A DNA stretch of 64,000 nt from Antrihabitans cavernicola (GTDB taxonomy: Bacteria; Actinomycetota; Actinomycetes; Mycobacteriales; Mycobacteriaceae), in NCBI RefSeq assembly GCF_008297975.1, contig NZ_VLNY01000005.1, forward strand, positions 310,001 through 374,000, read 5' to 3'. The notes beneath the pieces are model-generated. The model did no database searches. It saw only the letters and a list, made by a program, of their open reading frames with translations, and was not told where the DNA came from. The translations under genes were made by a program, and so were the position numbers. This document shows positions 25,191-34,030 of the stretch, one piece after another (positions within the stretch are counted from its first letter, which is position 1; each line of letters starts with the position of its first letter).

Positions 25191-26231
25191 CTATTCTCCG
25201 ATCGGCGGCAAGGTGACGACCTGACCCGCGTACGCAAGTCCGGCGCCGAACCCCATGATCAACGCGACGTCGCCCGGCTTGGCCTGGCCCGACCGAATGA
25301 CCTCCTCGATCGCGAGGGGAATCGACGCGGCTGACGTGTTACCGGTTTCGATGATGTCCTTCGCGACGACGATCCGCTCCGGCATCTTCAGCACCTTGGT
25401 GAGCGCATCGGTGATACGGATGTTCGCCTGGTGCGGGATGAAGACGTCCAGGTCTTCCATCGTCAGACCGGCATTCGCGACGGCTTCGCGGCACGCCTTC
25501 TCCAAGAAGGTCGCGGCCCAGCGGAACACTGCCGTTCCCCGCATACGAATGTAGGGCCGAACCGAGGTGCCTCCGCTCGCCTCTGCCGCAGCGACCTCGT
25601 CGAAGTAGGTGCCGAAGTCCTTGTCTTGCCAGATGGCTTCCCACTGGCTGCCGTCGGAGCCCCACGCGACAGGACCGATGCCCTCGGTGTCCGACGGTCC
25701 GATCACAGCAGCGCCCGCACCGTCGGCGAAGATGAACGCGGTGGTGCGGTCCTTCGGGTCCAGCAGATCGCTGAGGCGCTCCACGCCGACCACCAGCATG
25801 TACTCGGCCGTGCCCGCCCGAATCATGTCCGAGCCGAGGGCCAGGATGTGGCAGAAGCCGGAGCAGCCCGCCGAAACGTCGAACCCGGGCACGTCCAGGA
25901 TGCCGAGCTGGGTCGCGACCTGCGCGCCCGCGGCGGGCCCGAGGACCAACCGCGAAGACGTGGAGACGATCACTCCGCCGATCTGATCGGGACGGACACC
26001 GCTGGCCTCGATGGCCTTACGACTTGCCTCGACGCTCATCCCGATGATGGTCTCGTCGTCGCCCGCGAACCGACGCGACTTGATACCGGATCGCGTCTGG
26101 ATCCACTCGTCGCTGGATTCGATCGCGTCGATGATCTCGGAGTTCGGCACCACACGCTTCGGCCGGTAGGCGCCGAGACCGAAGATCTTGGTGTGCTGAG
26201 CACCCTGCAACGTCCCAATTGGACCGGGCAT
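25191..26231 (-). CDS. Beta-ketoacyl-ACP synthase III (FabH-like)
   Basis: A 346-residue thiolase-fold condensing enzyme. The Cys-His-Asn triad is C123 (SAGCSGF), H267 (IPHQAN) and N298 (ETGNTSAAS). TDEWI-like SSDEWIQTRSGI and GDGAGA-like FADGAGAAVIG support the FabH group. It could start fatty-acid or mycolate-type chain synthesis or prime a secondary-metabolite starter; there are no fab or PKS genes nearby to decide. GAGGAGA precedes the ATG. It follows the TetR gene on the same strand after 86 bp. Confidence 0.88.
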   Translation of the reverse strand: MPGPIGTLQGAQHTKIFGLGAYRPKRVVPNSEIIDAIESSDEWIQTRSGIKSRRFAGDDETIIGMSVEASRKAIEASGVRPDQIGGVIVSTSSRLVLGPAAGAQVATQLGILDVPGFDVSAGCSGFCHILALGSDMIRAGTAEYMLVVGVERLSDLLDPKDRTTAFIFADGAGAAVIGPSDTEGIGPVAWGSDGSQWEAIWQDKDFGTYFDEVAAAEASGGTSVRPYIRMRGTAVFRWAATFLEKACREAVANAGLTMEDLDVFIPHQANIRITDALTKVLKMPERIVVAKDIIETGNTSAASIPLAIEEVIRSGQAKPGDVALIMGFGAGLAYAGQVVTLPPIGE

Positions 26232-26317
26232 CGAATTCTCCTCGAGTTGAATCAGTTGCCCGTAACTTACGCTGCCGTATGAACGGTCGGTACAGCCCCT
26301 ACGGCCGAATTGTCCCG

Positions 26318-26929
26318 TCAGCCGCGAGACGTGCTTTCCTTGGTCGCTTGACCTAGAGGCAGACCCGCCTCCAGGTACTCGAGGGCCGTGACCGCGCGGG
26401 GTATATCACCGGGAACTTTGTCGATCACGGCGAGGACGGCACCGATGATCGCGCCGGCAAGGGTGCGGATTTCGATGTCGTCCTCGGCGCGCCCAACACG
26501 CTTCGCCATGACCTCCGAGACCATGTCGATGGTGCGCACCAACTCCTGCATCATGGCCAACCGCAGTTCCGGGACCGTGTACATGAGCTCCTGCCGATCT
26601 CGCTCGACCTCGAAGTCCTCCTTCGACATCTGCGCGAACACGGTCTCGGACGCGATCTTGAACGCCCTGATCAGCGGCACGTCCGGCGGCTGCGCCTCGA
26701 TTGCCGCCATCATCACCGGGTCCAGGTCATCGACGATGACCAGCTGCTCCTTGGTGGGGAAATACCGGAAGAAGGTGCTCGGCGAGACGTCGGCTGCGGC
26801 GGCGATCTGGTCGATCGTCGTCTCGGGATAGCCCTGTTCGCGAAACAGCCGGAACGCCTCGGAGCGGATCAGCGCTCTGGTGCGCACCTTCTTCCGTTCC
26901 CGCAGTCCTGCGGATGGCTCAACCGACAT
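26318..26929 (-). CDS. TetR-family regulator of the adjacent exporter
   Basis: A 203-residue TetR regulator: DNA-binding helix-turn-helix at about 15-60 (RTRALIRSEAFRLFREQGY, TTIDQIAAAADVSPSTFFRYFPTKEQL) and a longer ligand-binding C-terminal domain. The start at 26929 is inside the 3' end of the MFS gene (11 bp overlap), so exporter and regulator are co-transcribed with the regulator second. Likely a drug-responsive repressor acting on the motifs at 28453-28495 (inference). Confidence 0.88.
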   Translation of the reverse strand: MSVEPSAGLRERKKVRTRALIRSEAFRLFREQGYPETTIDQIAAAADVSPSTFFRYFPTKEQLVIVDDLDPVMMAAIEAQPPDVPLIRAFKIASETVFAQMSKEDFEVERDRQELMYTVPELRLAMMQELVRTIDMVSEVMAKRVGRAEDDIEIRTLAGAIIGAVLAVIDKVPGDIPRAVTALEYLEAGLPLGQATKESTSRG

Positions 26930-28442
26930 ACACCGATTGTTGCGCATCGTCGTCGGCATCCTGGGGACCTCCCGCCCGACCTGGAGCGCCCAGGTTCTTC
27001 AAGACCGCCGCCAGCACCATCGCAACGGCACAGATCGCCGCGCACACCACCAACATCAGGCCCATGCCGGACGTGAACGCACTCTGCACGTGCTCGAGCG
27101 TGCCGGGATCATGACGGGTCACGGCCGCTCCCGCGTTGACGCCGTCGCGGATCGGATCGACATCCAGCGATCCCAGCTGCGACCGATACCGCGTCGCGAG
27201 CACCGTTCCCAGCACGGCAACACCGATGGTGCCGCCCGCCTGCCGCAGCGCCTGAATCAGACCGGAGCCGGATCCGGAGCGCTCCTGCGACAACGCGTTG
27301 AGCGCCACGCCCATCGCGGCGGGCATCACCAGTCCCATGCCTGCGCCGACCAGAGCGATCCACGTGGCGGTGAACCAGTACGCGGTGCCGACGGCCGTGA
27401 ATGCACCGGCACCCAGACCGGCTGCCAGCAGTGCGAATCCGAACACCAGCACCGGCCGTGGACCGGCCTTGCGCAGGATCGGATCGCCGAGTCGCGTTCC
27501 GACAAGCAGCCCACCGATCAGCGGCAGCAGCCGGAGCCCGCTACCCAATGCGTCGACACCCAGCACCGCCTGAAAGTACTGCGGAACCGTGAAGAACAGG
27601 CCGAACATGCCGAAGTTCACCAATGTCGAAAATATTGTGCCCCAACGGAAACCAGTGTCGGCGAAGAGCGACACGTCGATCAGTGGGTGCGCGACGCGCC
27701 GCTCCCACAGTGCGAACAACACGAAAGCGACGAGCGCGATTGCCACGGCAATCCAGGCGGTCGAGTCGCCCCAGCCGACGCGGCCCGTCTCGATGAAGCC
27801 ATAGGTGATGCCGACCAGCCCGACGGACGAGAGGGCCGCACCGAGGTAGTCGATCGGGTTGGTCGCCGAACTCCGCGACTCCGGTACCAGCGTGGCAACC
27901 GCGACGGCACCGACGATCACCAGCGGCACGTTGATCAGGAACACCGAACCCCACCAGAAGTGGTTGAGCAGCCAGCCGCCAAGGATCGGACCGAGCGGCA
28001 GCCCGATCGCGGTGGACGTGACCCAGATGGTGAGCGCTCGCCCCCGTTCGGCAGCGTCCGGGAACAGCACGGGCAAGACGGCCATGGACAGCGGCATCAT
28101 CACCGCCGCCCCCAGACCGAGCACAGCGCGAGCCGCGATCAGCTGGCCCGATGTCGCCGCGTAGCTGCATGCGAGCGATGCAAGCCCGAACACCAGCAGA
28201 GCGACGATCAGCAATTTCTTGCGTCCGTACCGATCGCCCAGCACACCGGCAGGCAGCAACGCCGCCGCAAGCACCAGCGTGTACGCCGAGCTGAACCACT
28301 GCAGATGGGCGTTGTCCGCACCCAAGTCGGTGGCGAGTGTCGGCAGCGCCACGGTCAGCACCGTGGTGTCCAGGCCGATCGTCAACATCGCGACGGCCAG
28401 CGCTCCCAGCGCCAACCACCGCCGCACTCCGGAATCGTTCAT
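26919..28442 (-). CDS. MFS drug exporter, DHA2 (14-helix) type
   Basis: A 507-residue major facilitator with about 14 membrane segments, of the QacA/EmrB-like DHA2 family exporting lipophilic compounds by proton antiport. Motif A GDRYGRKK is at about 68-75; LDTTVLTVALPTL at the start of helix 1 carries the membrane Asp typical of this group, and motif C-like GLPLGPILGGWLL is present. The C-terminal tail is acidic. It precedes its TetR gene in one operon. Confidence 0.92.
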   Translation of the reverse strand: MNDSGVRRWLALGALAVAMLTIGLDTTVLTVALPTLATDLGADNAHLQWFSSAYTLVLAAALLPAGVLGDRYGRKKLLIVALLVFGLASLACSYAATSGQLIAARAVLGLGAAVMMPLSMAVLPVLFPDAAERGRALTIWVTSTAIGLPLGPILGGWLLNHFWWGSVFLINVPLVIVGAVAVATLVPESRSSATNPIDYLGAALSSVGLVGITYGFIETGRVGWGDSTAWIAVAIALVAFVLFALWERRVAHPLIDVSLFADTGFRWGTIFSTLVNFGMFGLFFTVPQYFQAVLGVDALGSGLRLLPLIGGLLVGTRLGDPILRKAGPRPVLVFGFALLAAGLGAGAFTAVGTAYWFTATWIALVGAGMGLVMPAAMGVALNALSQERSGSGSGLIQALRQAGGTIGVAVLGTVLATRYRSQLGSLDVDPIRDGVNAGAAVTRHDPGTLEHVQSAFTSGMGLMLVVCAAICAVAMVLAAVLKNLGAPGRAGGPQDADDDAQQSVYVG

Positions 28443-28452
28443 GACATCTCCA

Positions 28453-28495
28453 ACCTTTTGGGTGTTTATGTATTTTGATAGTAACTACCTTTTGG
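28453..28495. promoter_or_regulatory. Operator candidate upstream of the MFS-TetR operon
   Basis: The 9-mer ACCTTTTGG is directly repeated at 28453-28461 and 28487-28495, 34 bp apart, and the odd palindrome TAGTAACTA lies at 28479-28487. The block is AT-rich compared with its surroundings and starts 11 bp upstream of the MFS ATG, a fitting place for promoter and TetR binding. Confidence 0.45.
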
Positions 28496-28576
28496 CGTTC
28501 GATGTCAATACCTGATTCGGGTGCTGCGGCGCGGCTCTTGGCCGTTGCCCTGCCCGTCGCTTACGCTGCCTTTCCG

Positions 28577-29968
28577 ATGAGCTCCCGTCTTCTCGCTGTC
28601 GCTGCTGCAGTCCTGATCGGACTGATGAGCGCTCCCATTGCCACCGCACAACCGACATCGGGGACAAGCGGGACATCGAGCCCCGCAACGTCGACGCCGT
28701 TCATGACCCCGGACACCGACAACTGCCCAAGCAAAACGACGCCGCCCAAGGCGATCGACAGCTCCGAGGTCCCCGCTCCGGGCGAATCGGCACCGGCACC
28801 GCTGCCGGTCCCCGACCCCGCGGTCGGCGGCGGCAAGCTCGGTGAGTGCGGAGTGATCACGTCCGACGGAGCTCCTGCCCTACCGAAGGAAATTTCGGCC
28901 ACATCGTGGGTGTTGTCGGACCTCGATACCGGTCAGGTGCTCGCAGCGAAGGACCCGCACGGCCGCTACCGCCCGGCGAGCACGATCAAGATCCTGTTGT
29001 CGATCGTCGCGTTGCGTGAGCTGGATATGAACAAGGTCGTCATCGGCACCCAGGAAGACGCCGATGCCGACGGAACGCGCGTCGGACTCGGACCGGGCGG
29101 GCAATATTCGAACATTCAGCTGATGCACGCACTGGTGATGGCATCCGGAAACGATGCGGCACACGCGATTTCCACCCAGCTGGGCGGTGAGGCAGCCACG
29201 GTCCAGAAGATGAACGACGAGGCGAAGTCGTTGGGTGCCGACGACACGCGCGCGGCAACCCCCGCCGGGCTCGACGGCCCCGGCATGTCGACATCCGCCT
29301 ACGACCTGTCGCTGTTCTTTCGCGAGGCGTTGAAGAACCCGACGTTCGCGGATCTGATCCACACCGAGCAATACGAGTTGCCCGGGTATCCGGGGCAGCC
29401 GCCCAAGGACGACGCCCCCACCACGACCAGCAGTCCTGGCAACTCTGCAGCGTCGACCACCAGCAATGCGACACCGACCACGCTGCCAGGCCTGGAGATC
29501 GCGAACGACAACCAGCTGCTCTACGACTACGACGGCGCGCTCGGCGGCAAGACCGGATACACCGACGATGCCCGACAGACGTTCGTCGCGGGCGCGTCGC
29601 GCAACGGTCGCCGACTCGCGATCACGCTGATGAAGGGCGACGTACTGCCGATCCGTCCGTGGGAACAAGCTGCGCGCCTGCTGGATTGGGGCTTCGCACT
29701 CCCCCGCGACGAGTCGGTCGGCACCCTGGTGGATCCGGGTGCGGCAACCGCGACGGCGGTCCCGACGGTGGCGGCTCCGCCGAACGCCGGTGCAGCGACG
29801 TTGGCCGCGCCTGCCGGCGACGTGAAGGCGGAATCGCCGTTCGATCGATTCCTGGCAGATCACGGTCGTGCGATCGTGTTGATCGTCGGGTCACTGCTGG
29901 TGCTCGGTTTGATCGCGTGGGCGATCAAGATCAGCGGTAACAACCGCGGACGGCACAATCACCGCTAG
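28577..29968 (+). CDS. dacB1: D-alanyl-D-alanine carboxypeptidase (DacB1-like)
   Basis: A 463-residue membrane-anchored low-mass penicillin-binding protein trimming stem pentapeptides. A signal peptide (1-24, ending PIATAQ) is followed by a Pro/Ser-rich spacer, then the peptidase domain with S135-x-x-K138 (STIK), S190-G-N192 and K325-T-G (GGKTGYTD). A Thr/Ser/Pro-rich insert at about 278-304 (TTTSSPGNSAASTT) interrupts the domain before KTG. A C-terminal transmembrane helix (about 434-454) ends in a short basic tail. TACGCT lies 9 nt before the ATG. Matches Rv3330 in location. Confidence 0.9.
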   Translation: MSSRLLAVAAAVLIGLMSAPIATAQPTSGTSGTSSPATSTPFMTPDTDNCPSKTTPPKAIDSSEVPAPGESAPAPLPVPDPAVGGGKLGECGVITSDGAPALPKEISATSWVLSDLDTGQVLAAKDPHGRYRPASTIKILLSIVALRELDMNKVVIGTQEDADADGTRVGLGPGGQYSNIQLMHALVMASGNDAAHAISTQLGGEAATVQKMNDEAKSLGADDTRAATPAGLDGPGMSTSAYDLSLFFREALKNPTFADLIHTEQYELPGYPGQPPKDDAPTTTSSPGNSAASTTSNATPTTLPGLEIANDNQLLYDYDGALGGKTGYTDDARQTFVAGASRNGRRLAITLMKGDVLPIRPWEQAARLLDWGFALPRDESVGTLVDPGAATATAVPTVAAPPNAGAATLAAPAGDVKAESPFDRFLADHGRAIVLIVGSLLVLGLIAWAIKISGNNRGRHNHR

Positions 29969-30903
29969 CGACGGCGTCGTTGCGCCTTCTTGCGCGGTTG
30001 CTCTTTCTTGGCCTGCTCCTTGTTGGACTGGGCTTTCTTGGCAGGCCTTTTCGGCTTCTTTTCGGGCTGTGTGGCCTGCGATCGCGAACTGTGCGCGGAG
30101 CGGCCGCGCACGATTCCGATGAACTCCTCGACCTGCTCCGACAATGCGTCCGTGCGCCACGCCAACGCAATTCGCGTCGGATCGGCATCGGTGACGGTGC
30201 GGAAGACCAGATCCTTGCGAGCATGCAAGCGGGCAATCGAATGCGGAACGATCACCACGCCCACGCCTGCGGCCACCAATTCGATTGCACCGGTGACGTT
30301 ATCGAGGTCGGAGGCGTCGTGGATCTGCTCGTCCGCGAGATCGGCCATGGCGACCTGGTCGAACGCGGACACCGGATGTTCCTTGGGCACAACGACAACG
30401 GGGACTTCTTCGTAGAGCGGAATTGCGCTGAGCCCGTCCGCGTCGATGGGAAATCGCACGAAGGCGATGTCCGCGTCGGCGCTCAGTACCGCGGTCTGAT
30501 CGATGGCGGCAATGGGATCGACGTCCAACGCGATCGCCGGAAACCGCTCGTCCCAGATGCGCGTCCACTTGGAGACGGTGACGCCGGAGACGAAGGCGAT
30601 TCGCAGTCGTTTCGGTGCAGCGGCCGCCTCGGCGAGGAAGCGTGTGCGCTCGTCGTCCTCGGCGATGATCGCGCTGGCCCTCGCCCGCAGCTCACGTCCG
30701 TCGTCGGTGAGTTCGGTCGGTTGCGATCCGGGGACGAACAACTTGACGCCCAGCTGCGTTTCGAGATCGATCACAGCGTTGCTCAGCTTCTGCCGAGCGA
30801 TGTTCAGCGACTTGGCCGCCCTGGCGAAGTGCAGCTCGTCGGCGACCGCGACGAACCACCGCAACTGCGCAACGTCGAGTCGGGCCAGGGAAGGGTCGTC
30901 CAT
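29965..30903 (-). CDS. LysR-family regulator with Lys/Arg-rich C-terminal tail
   Basis: A 312-residue LysR-type regulator. The winged HTH occupies about residues 8-66 (LRWFVAVADELHFARAAKSLNIARQKLSNAVIDLE), followed by the effector domain to about 270. The last ~35 residues are very basic (KKPKRPAKKAQ, KKAQRRRR), an extension absent from ordinary LysR proteins and similar to histone-like tails of actinobacterial nucleoid proteins. It is divergent from the DUF5997 gene (34 bp), the expected target. Its stop overlaps the dacB1 stop through CTAG. Confidence 0.85.
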   Translation of the reverse strand: MDDPSLARLDVAQLRWFVAVADELHFARAAKSLNIARQKLSNAVIDLETQLGVKLFVPGSQPTELTDDGRELRARASAIIAEDDERTRFLAEAAAAPKRLRIAFVSGVTVSKWTRIWDERFPAIALDVDPIAAIDQTAVLSADADIAFVRFPIDADGLSAIPLYEEVPVVVVPKEHPVSAFDQVAMADLADEQIHDASDLDNVTGAIELVAAGVGVVIVPHSIARLHARKDLVFRTVTDADPTRIALAWRTDALSEQVEEFIGIVRGRSAHSSRSQATQPEKKPKRPAKKAQSNKEQAKKEQPRKKAQRRRR

Positions 30904-30937
30904 CAGTGCAGGGTATTGCACCCGATAGTCTTGGTCG

Positions 30938-31351
30938 GTGAGCCCGGACAAGAAGCAGCAGACGATGAAGCCGCTGACGGCGGCCAACAAACTCGGCATC
31001 TATCTCCCCGCGGCGCCAGAGGAGTTCCGAAATTCCTCCATCACCCGAGCCGAGCTCGACGAACTGCGCGCAACCCCGCCCGAATGGCTGGAGGAATTGC
31101 GCCGCACCGGCCCGTTCCCGCGTGACGTTGTCGCGCACAAGCTCGGCATCTCCAACACCGGTCTCGCACGCAACGACATCTCGGACTCGTTGACCTCGGC
31201 GCAGATCGATGCGTTCATCGCCGATCCGCCGGAGTGGTTGATCCGCGAACGCAGGAGCTACGACGCCGTGCAGGCGGACAACGAGCGCATCAAGATCAAG
31301 CGGGAAGAGCATCGCGCCAAGACGAACAGGCCGCAGAAGGATCGCCGGTAG
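30938..31351 (+). CDS. DUF5997-family protein
   Basis: A 137-residue actinobacterial protein of a family I recognise as DUF5997, function unknown. It has the recurrent pattern KLGIYLPAAPEEF and two similar helix-turn segments each containing TPPEWL or DPPEWL (SSITRAELDELRATPPEWLEEL and SLTSAQIDAFIADPPEWLIRE), so it looks internally duplicated; the C-terminus is highly charged. GTG 30938 has GATAGT (30923-30928) 9 nt upstream; an alternative ATG is 30965. Divergent LysR gene adjacent. Confidence 0.7.
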   Translation: MSPDKKQQTMKPLTAANKLGIYLPAAPEEFRNSSITRAELDELRATPPEWLEELRRTGPFPRDVVAHKLGISNTGLARNDISDSLTSAQIDAFIADPPEWLIRERRSYDAVQADNERIKIKREEHRAKTNRPQKDRR

Positions 31352-31353
31352 CG

Positions 31354-31641
31354 CTATCGCGCAGACAGATCGATTCCTCGATCGGCGGCTAACTGCTGGA
31401 GCTTTTCCGCCTCGTCGACCGGGATGCAGACGTATGCGTGGAGTCCGTCCTCGTCGCGTCGCAGTACATAGTTGTCGGTGCCATCGGTGAGCAGATTGCC
31501 CTCGCTGTCGTAGAACAGCCAACGCACGCGCACCAGAAATATCGTGGCGGCCAATTGGCTGTGGCTCAGGCACTCATGCCCGACCGAAGCCAAGCCGAGC
31601 CGCTGGTACAGCGGGTACGACTGTGCGAGTCCTGTAGCCAT
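31354..31641 (-). CDS. Short NTF2/SnoaL-like protein, possibly truncated
   Basis: A 95-residue protein resembling the C-terminal two-thirds of an NTF2/SnoaL-like fold (FLVRVRWLFYDSEGNLLTDGTDNYVLRRDEDGLHAYVCI). The usual N-terminal helix and cone opening are missing: the frame stays open upstream to 31752, but that would overlap the start of the plus-strand gene at 31700. It may be a decayed copy or a genuine short form. It converges on DUF5997 with a 2 bp gap. No function can be assigned. Confidence 0.5.
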   Translation of the reverse strand: MATGLAQSYPLYQRLGLASVGHECLSHSQLAATIFLVRVRWLFYDSEGNLLTDGTDNYVLRRDEDGLHAYVCIPVDEAEKLQQLAADRGIDLSAR

Positions 31642-31699
31642 ATCGTCACGGGAGTCGAGGGTGCCGAGCCTGTTGTCGGAGCAGCGATACGGTGGGTAG

Positions 31700-32890
31700 A
31701 TGGCTGAGAAGGTCTCGATCAGCAAGGTGATTGCGTTTCGCCTCGCCGCCAACGGGCTGACCGAACGAGCCGATGCGGACGGTCTGATCTCGGCGGCAGG
31801 TCGGTGCGGAGTTCAGAACAGCCCACCCGGATCGGCGCTGCTCGCACTGCACGCGCGGGTACGCGACGTCACCTCGGATCGCGTGACCGCGGCGGTTGCC
31901 GACGACAAGACACTGCTGCAGACGTGGTCGGTTCGCGGTGCACCCTTCTACTTTCCGACGGCCGATGCGGCGGTGTTCACGACTGGCGTGCTGCCGACGA
32001 CCGAGGCGGCGATGCGTCGCTTCGTGCGCGGCGCGGAACAGTCCATCGACAGGCTCGACATGCCGCTGACGGACGTGGTCGAACTGTGCGCGACCGACAT
32101 CGTCGACGTCCTCGCTGGTCAGCGGCTCGCGATCGATCGACTCGGCGAACAACTCGCCGACCGGGTGTCGCGCCGATTGACCGCAAAGCAGCGCCGGATC
32201 TGGAACGAAGAAGGTCCGCATGCCGCGGGGCAACCGATCGGCCAGGCCGTGGTGCATTTCTGTCTACGCATCCTCACCCTGCAACAGGTGGTGTGTTTTG
32301 CGCCGCGCGACGGAAACACCGCACCGTTCGTCCTGGTCGACGAATGGCTCGATCAGCCCATCCCTGACACCGAACCGCAGGACGCTCGCGCGGAACTCGT
32401 GCGTCGGTACCTGCATTGCTACGGCCCATCGACCAAGGCCGACTTCGCCGCGTGGCTGGGGGTGCGCGCAGGCGACGCCACACCGTGGTGGGACTCGGTG
32501 ACCTCCGAATTGACCGAGGTCGAATTCGACGGCACCGCATGGATTCTCACCACCGACGTCGACGAACTACGATCGTCGCCGCAAGCGAAAGGGGTACGGC
32601 TGCTCCCGCCGCGTGACCCCTACACCCAGTTGCGCGACCGCGAGACGATCGTCGACAAGCGCTTCCGCCGCGACGTCTGGAAAACGGTGGGTGAACCCGG
32701 CGCAGTCCTCGCCGACGGCACCATCGTCGGAGTGTGGCGGCCGCGCAAAAAAGGAACCACGTTGACGCTGACCGTCTCGACCTTCACCTCGCTGTCGAGC
32801 CGCCACCGCACAGCGCTGCGCGCGGAAGCCGAAGGCATTGCACCGCTGCGAAGCGCATCCTCCGTGGCAGTCGAATTCGAAACCTTCTGA
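31700..32890 (+). CDS. HTH_42 (AlkZ-like DNA glycosylase-type) protein
   Basis: A 396-residue HTH_42 protein closer to AlkZ than the paralogue at 23042: GVQNSPPGSALLALHARV, LLQTWSVRGAPFYFPTADA and LVRRYLHCYGPSTKADFAAWLG match the characteristic blocks of AlkZ/YcaQ-like proteins. AlkZ enzymes remove alkylated or crosslinked bases; that activity is inferred only from family. The C-terminal sheet ends VAVEFETF. It stands alone with the short NTF2-like gene divergent from its start. Confidence 0.75.
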   Translation: MAEKVSISKVIAFRLAANGLTERADADGLISAAGRCGVQNSPPGSALLALHARVRDVTSDRVTAAVADDKTLLQTWSVRGAPFYFPTADAAVFTTGVLPTTEAAMRRFVRGAEQSIDRLDMPLTDVVELCATDIVDVLAGQRLAIDRLGEQLADRVSRRLTAKQRRIWNEEGPHAAGQPIGQAVVHFCLRILTLQQVVCFAPRDGNTAPFVLVDEWLDQPIPDTEPQDARAELVRRYLHCYGPSTKADFAAWLGVRAGDATPWWDSVTSELTEVEFDGTAWILTTDVDELRSSPQAKGVRLLPPRDPYTQLRDRETIVDKRFRRDVWKTVGEPGAVLADGTIVGVWRPRKKGTTLTLTVSTFTSLSSRHRTALRAEAEGIAPLRSASSVAVEFETF

Positions 32891-32903
32891 GCATGAGTGC
32901 TAT

Positions 32904-33941
32904 TCACGCGATCATCGGCGGATTCAGCCTCGCGAAACCCTCCTGCCGGTAGTACGGAAAATGCGGATACGGCGCAGGCCTGCTGCTCACCTGGTCCAGT
33001 CGGGCAATCTGCTCGGGGGTGAGTTGCCAACCGACCGCACCCAGATTCTGTTGCAGCTGTTTGGCATTGCGCGCGCCGACGATCACAGACGATACGGTCG
33101 GACGGCTCAGCAGCCAGTTCAGCGCAATCTGTGGGACGGTCCGCTCCGTTTCGATCGCTATCTGGTCCAGCACGTCGACCACGTCGTAGAGCAGGTCGTC
33201 GTCCACCGGTGGCCCGAACTCGGCGGTGCGGTGCAACCGACTGCCCGCGGGTAGCTCGGCGCCGCGGCGGATCTTGCCGGTCAAGCGGCCCCAGCCCAGC
33301 GGACTCCATACCAAGGCACCGATGCCTTCGCTAGCACCGAGCGGCATCAGATCCCATTCGTAATCGCGGCCGATCAGCGAGTAGTACACCTGGTGGGCGA
33401 CGTATCGCGGCCAGCCGTTGCGGTCCGCGCTCGCAAGCGATTTCATCAATTGCCAGCCTGCGAAGTTCGACACTCCGACATAGCGAATCTTGCCGTCTGC
33501 CACCAGTCGGTCGAGGGTCGACAGCACCTCGTCGATCGGAGCGCCCGCGTCGTAAGCGTGCAGCTGGAAGAGGTCGATGTGATCGGTGTCGAGTCGACGC
33601 AGCGCCGATTCGACCGAGGTGATCAGCCTCGATCGTGACGTGCCTGCATCGTTGGGTCCGTCGCCCATGGGCAGCGCAGCCTTCGTGGAGATGAGCAGGC
33701 GGTCGCGCCTACCGCGCACCGCGGCGCCGAGAACCTGTTCGGATGCTCCGCCCGAATAGACGTCCGCTGTATCGAACAAGGTGACGCCGGCGTCGAGACA
33801 GATGTCCACCATCCTTCTCGCCTCGTCGACGTCGACGCTCCCCCATGCACCGAACAGTTCGCCACTGCCGCCGAAGGTTCCGGCGCCGAAGCTCAATTGC
33901 GGGACCAGCAGCCCCGAGTCACCCAGTCGCTTGTATTCCAT
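32904..33941 (-). CDS. Aldo/keto reductase
   Basis: A 345-residue TIM-barrel NAD(P)H-dependent oxidoreductase. The catalytic tetrad is recognisable: D57 (FDTADVYSGG), Y62, K87 (ISTKAAL) and H128 (LFQLHAYD). VSNFAGWQLMKS and SVIVGARNAKQLQQNLGA are typical. Substrate unknown. The promoter faces a divergent TetR gene with clear dyad operators between them, so it is probably induced by a TetR ligand. Confidence 0.92.
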   Translation of the reverse strand: MEYKRLGDSGLLVPQLSFGAGTFGGSGELFGAWGSVDVDEARRMVDICLDAGVTLFDTADVYSGGASEQVLGAAVRGRRDRLLISTKAALPMGDGPNDAGTSRSRLITSVESALRRLDTDHIDLFQLHAYDAGAPIDEVLSTLDRLVADGKIRYVGVSNFAGWQLMKSLASADRNGWPRYVAHQVYYSLIGRDYEWDLMPLGASEGIGALVWSPLGWGRLTGKIRRGAELPAGSRLHRTAEFGPPVDDDLLYDVVDVLDQIAIETERTVPQIALNWLLSRPTVSSVIVGARNAKQLQQNLGAVGWQLTPEQIARLDQVSSRPAPYPHFPYYRQEGFARLNPPMIA

Positions 33942-33950
33942 GTCGCGCTC

Positions 33951-34023
33951 CTAAACGGTTCAATGTTCCCGTTAGCGACGGTAGCACCGAATCAGCTCTA
34001 ATGGAATTTTAGTTCCGTTAGAG
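33951..34023. promoter_or_regulatory. Dyad operators in the AKR/TetR divergent promoter
   Basis: CTCTAATGGAA (33996-34006) and TTCCGTTAGAG (34013-34023) form an inverted repeat with 10 of 11 matches and a 6 bp centre, ending 8 bp before the TetR ATG. A weaker site, CTAAACGG-N9-CCCGTTAG (33951-33975), ends 10 bp upstream of the AKR start and shares the CGTTAG half. Two sites, one per promoter, fit autorepression plus AKR control. Confidence 0.65.
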
Positions 34024-34030
34024 TGTCACC

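Noticed and set aside
26880-28478. 532-codon open frame opposite the MFS exporter
   Set aside because: Gln/Arg/His-rich translation complementary to hydrophobic membrane-helix codons; no support.
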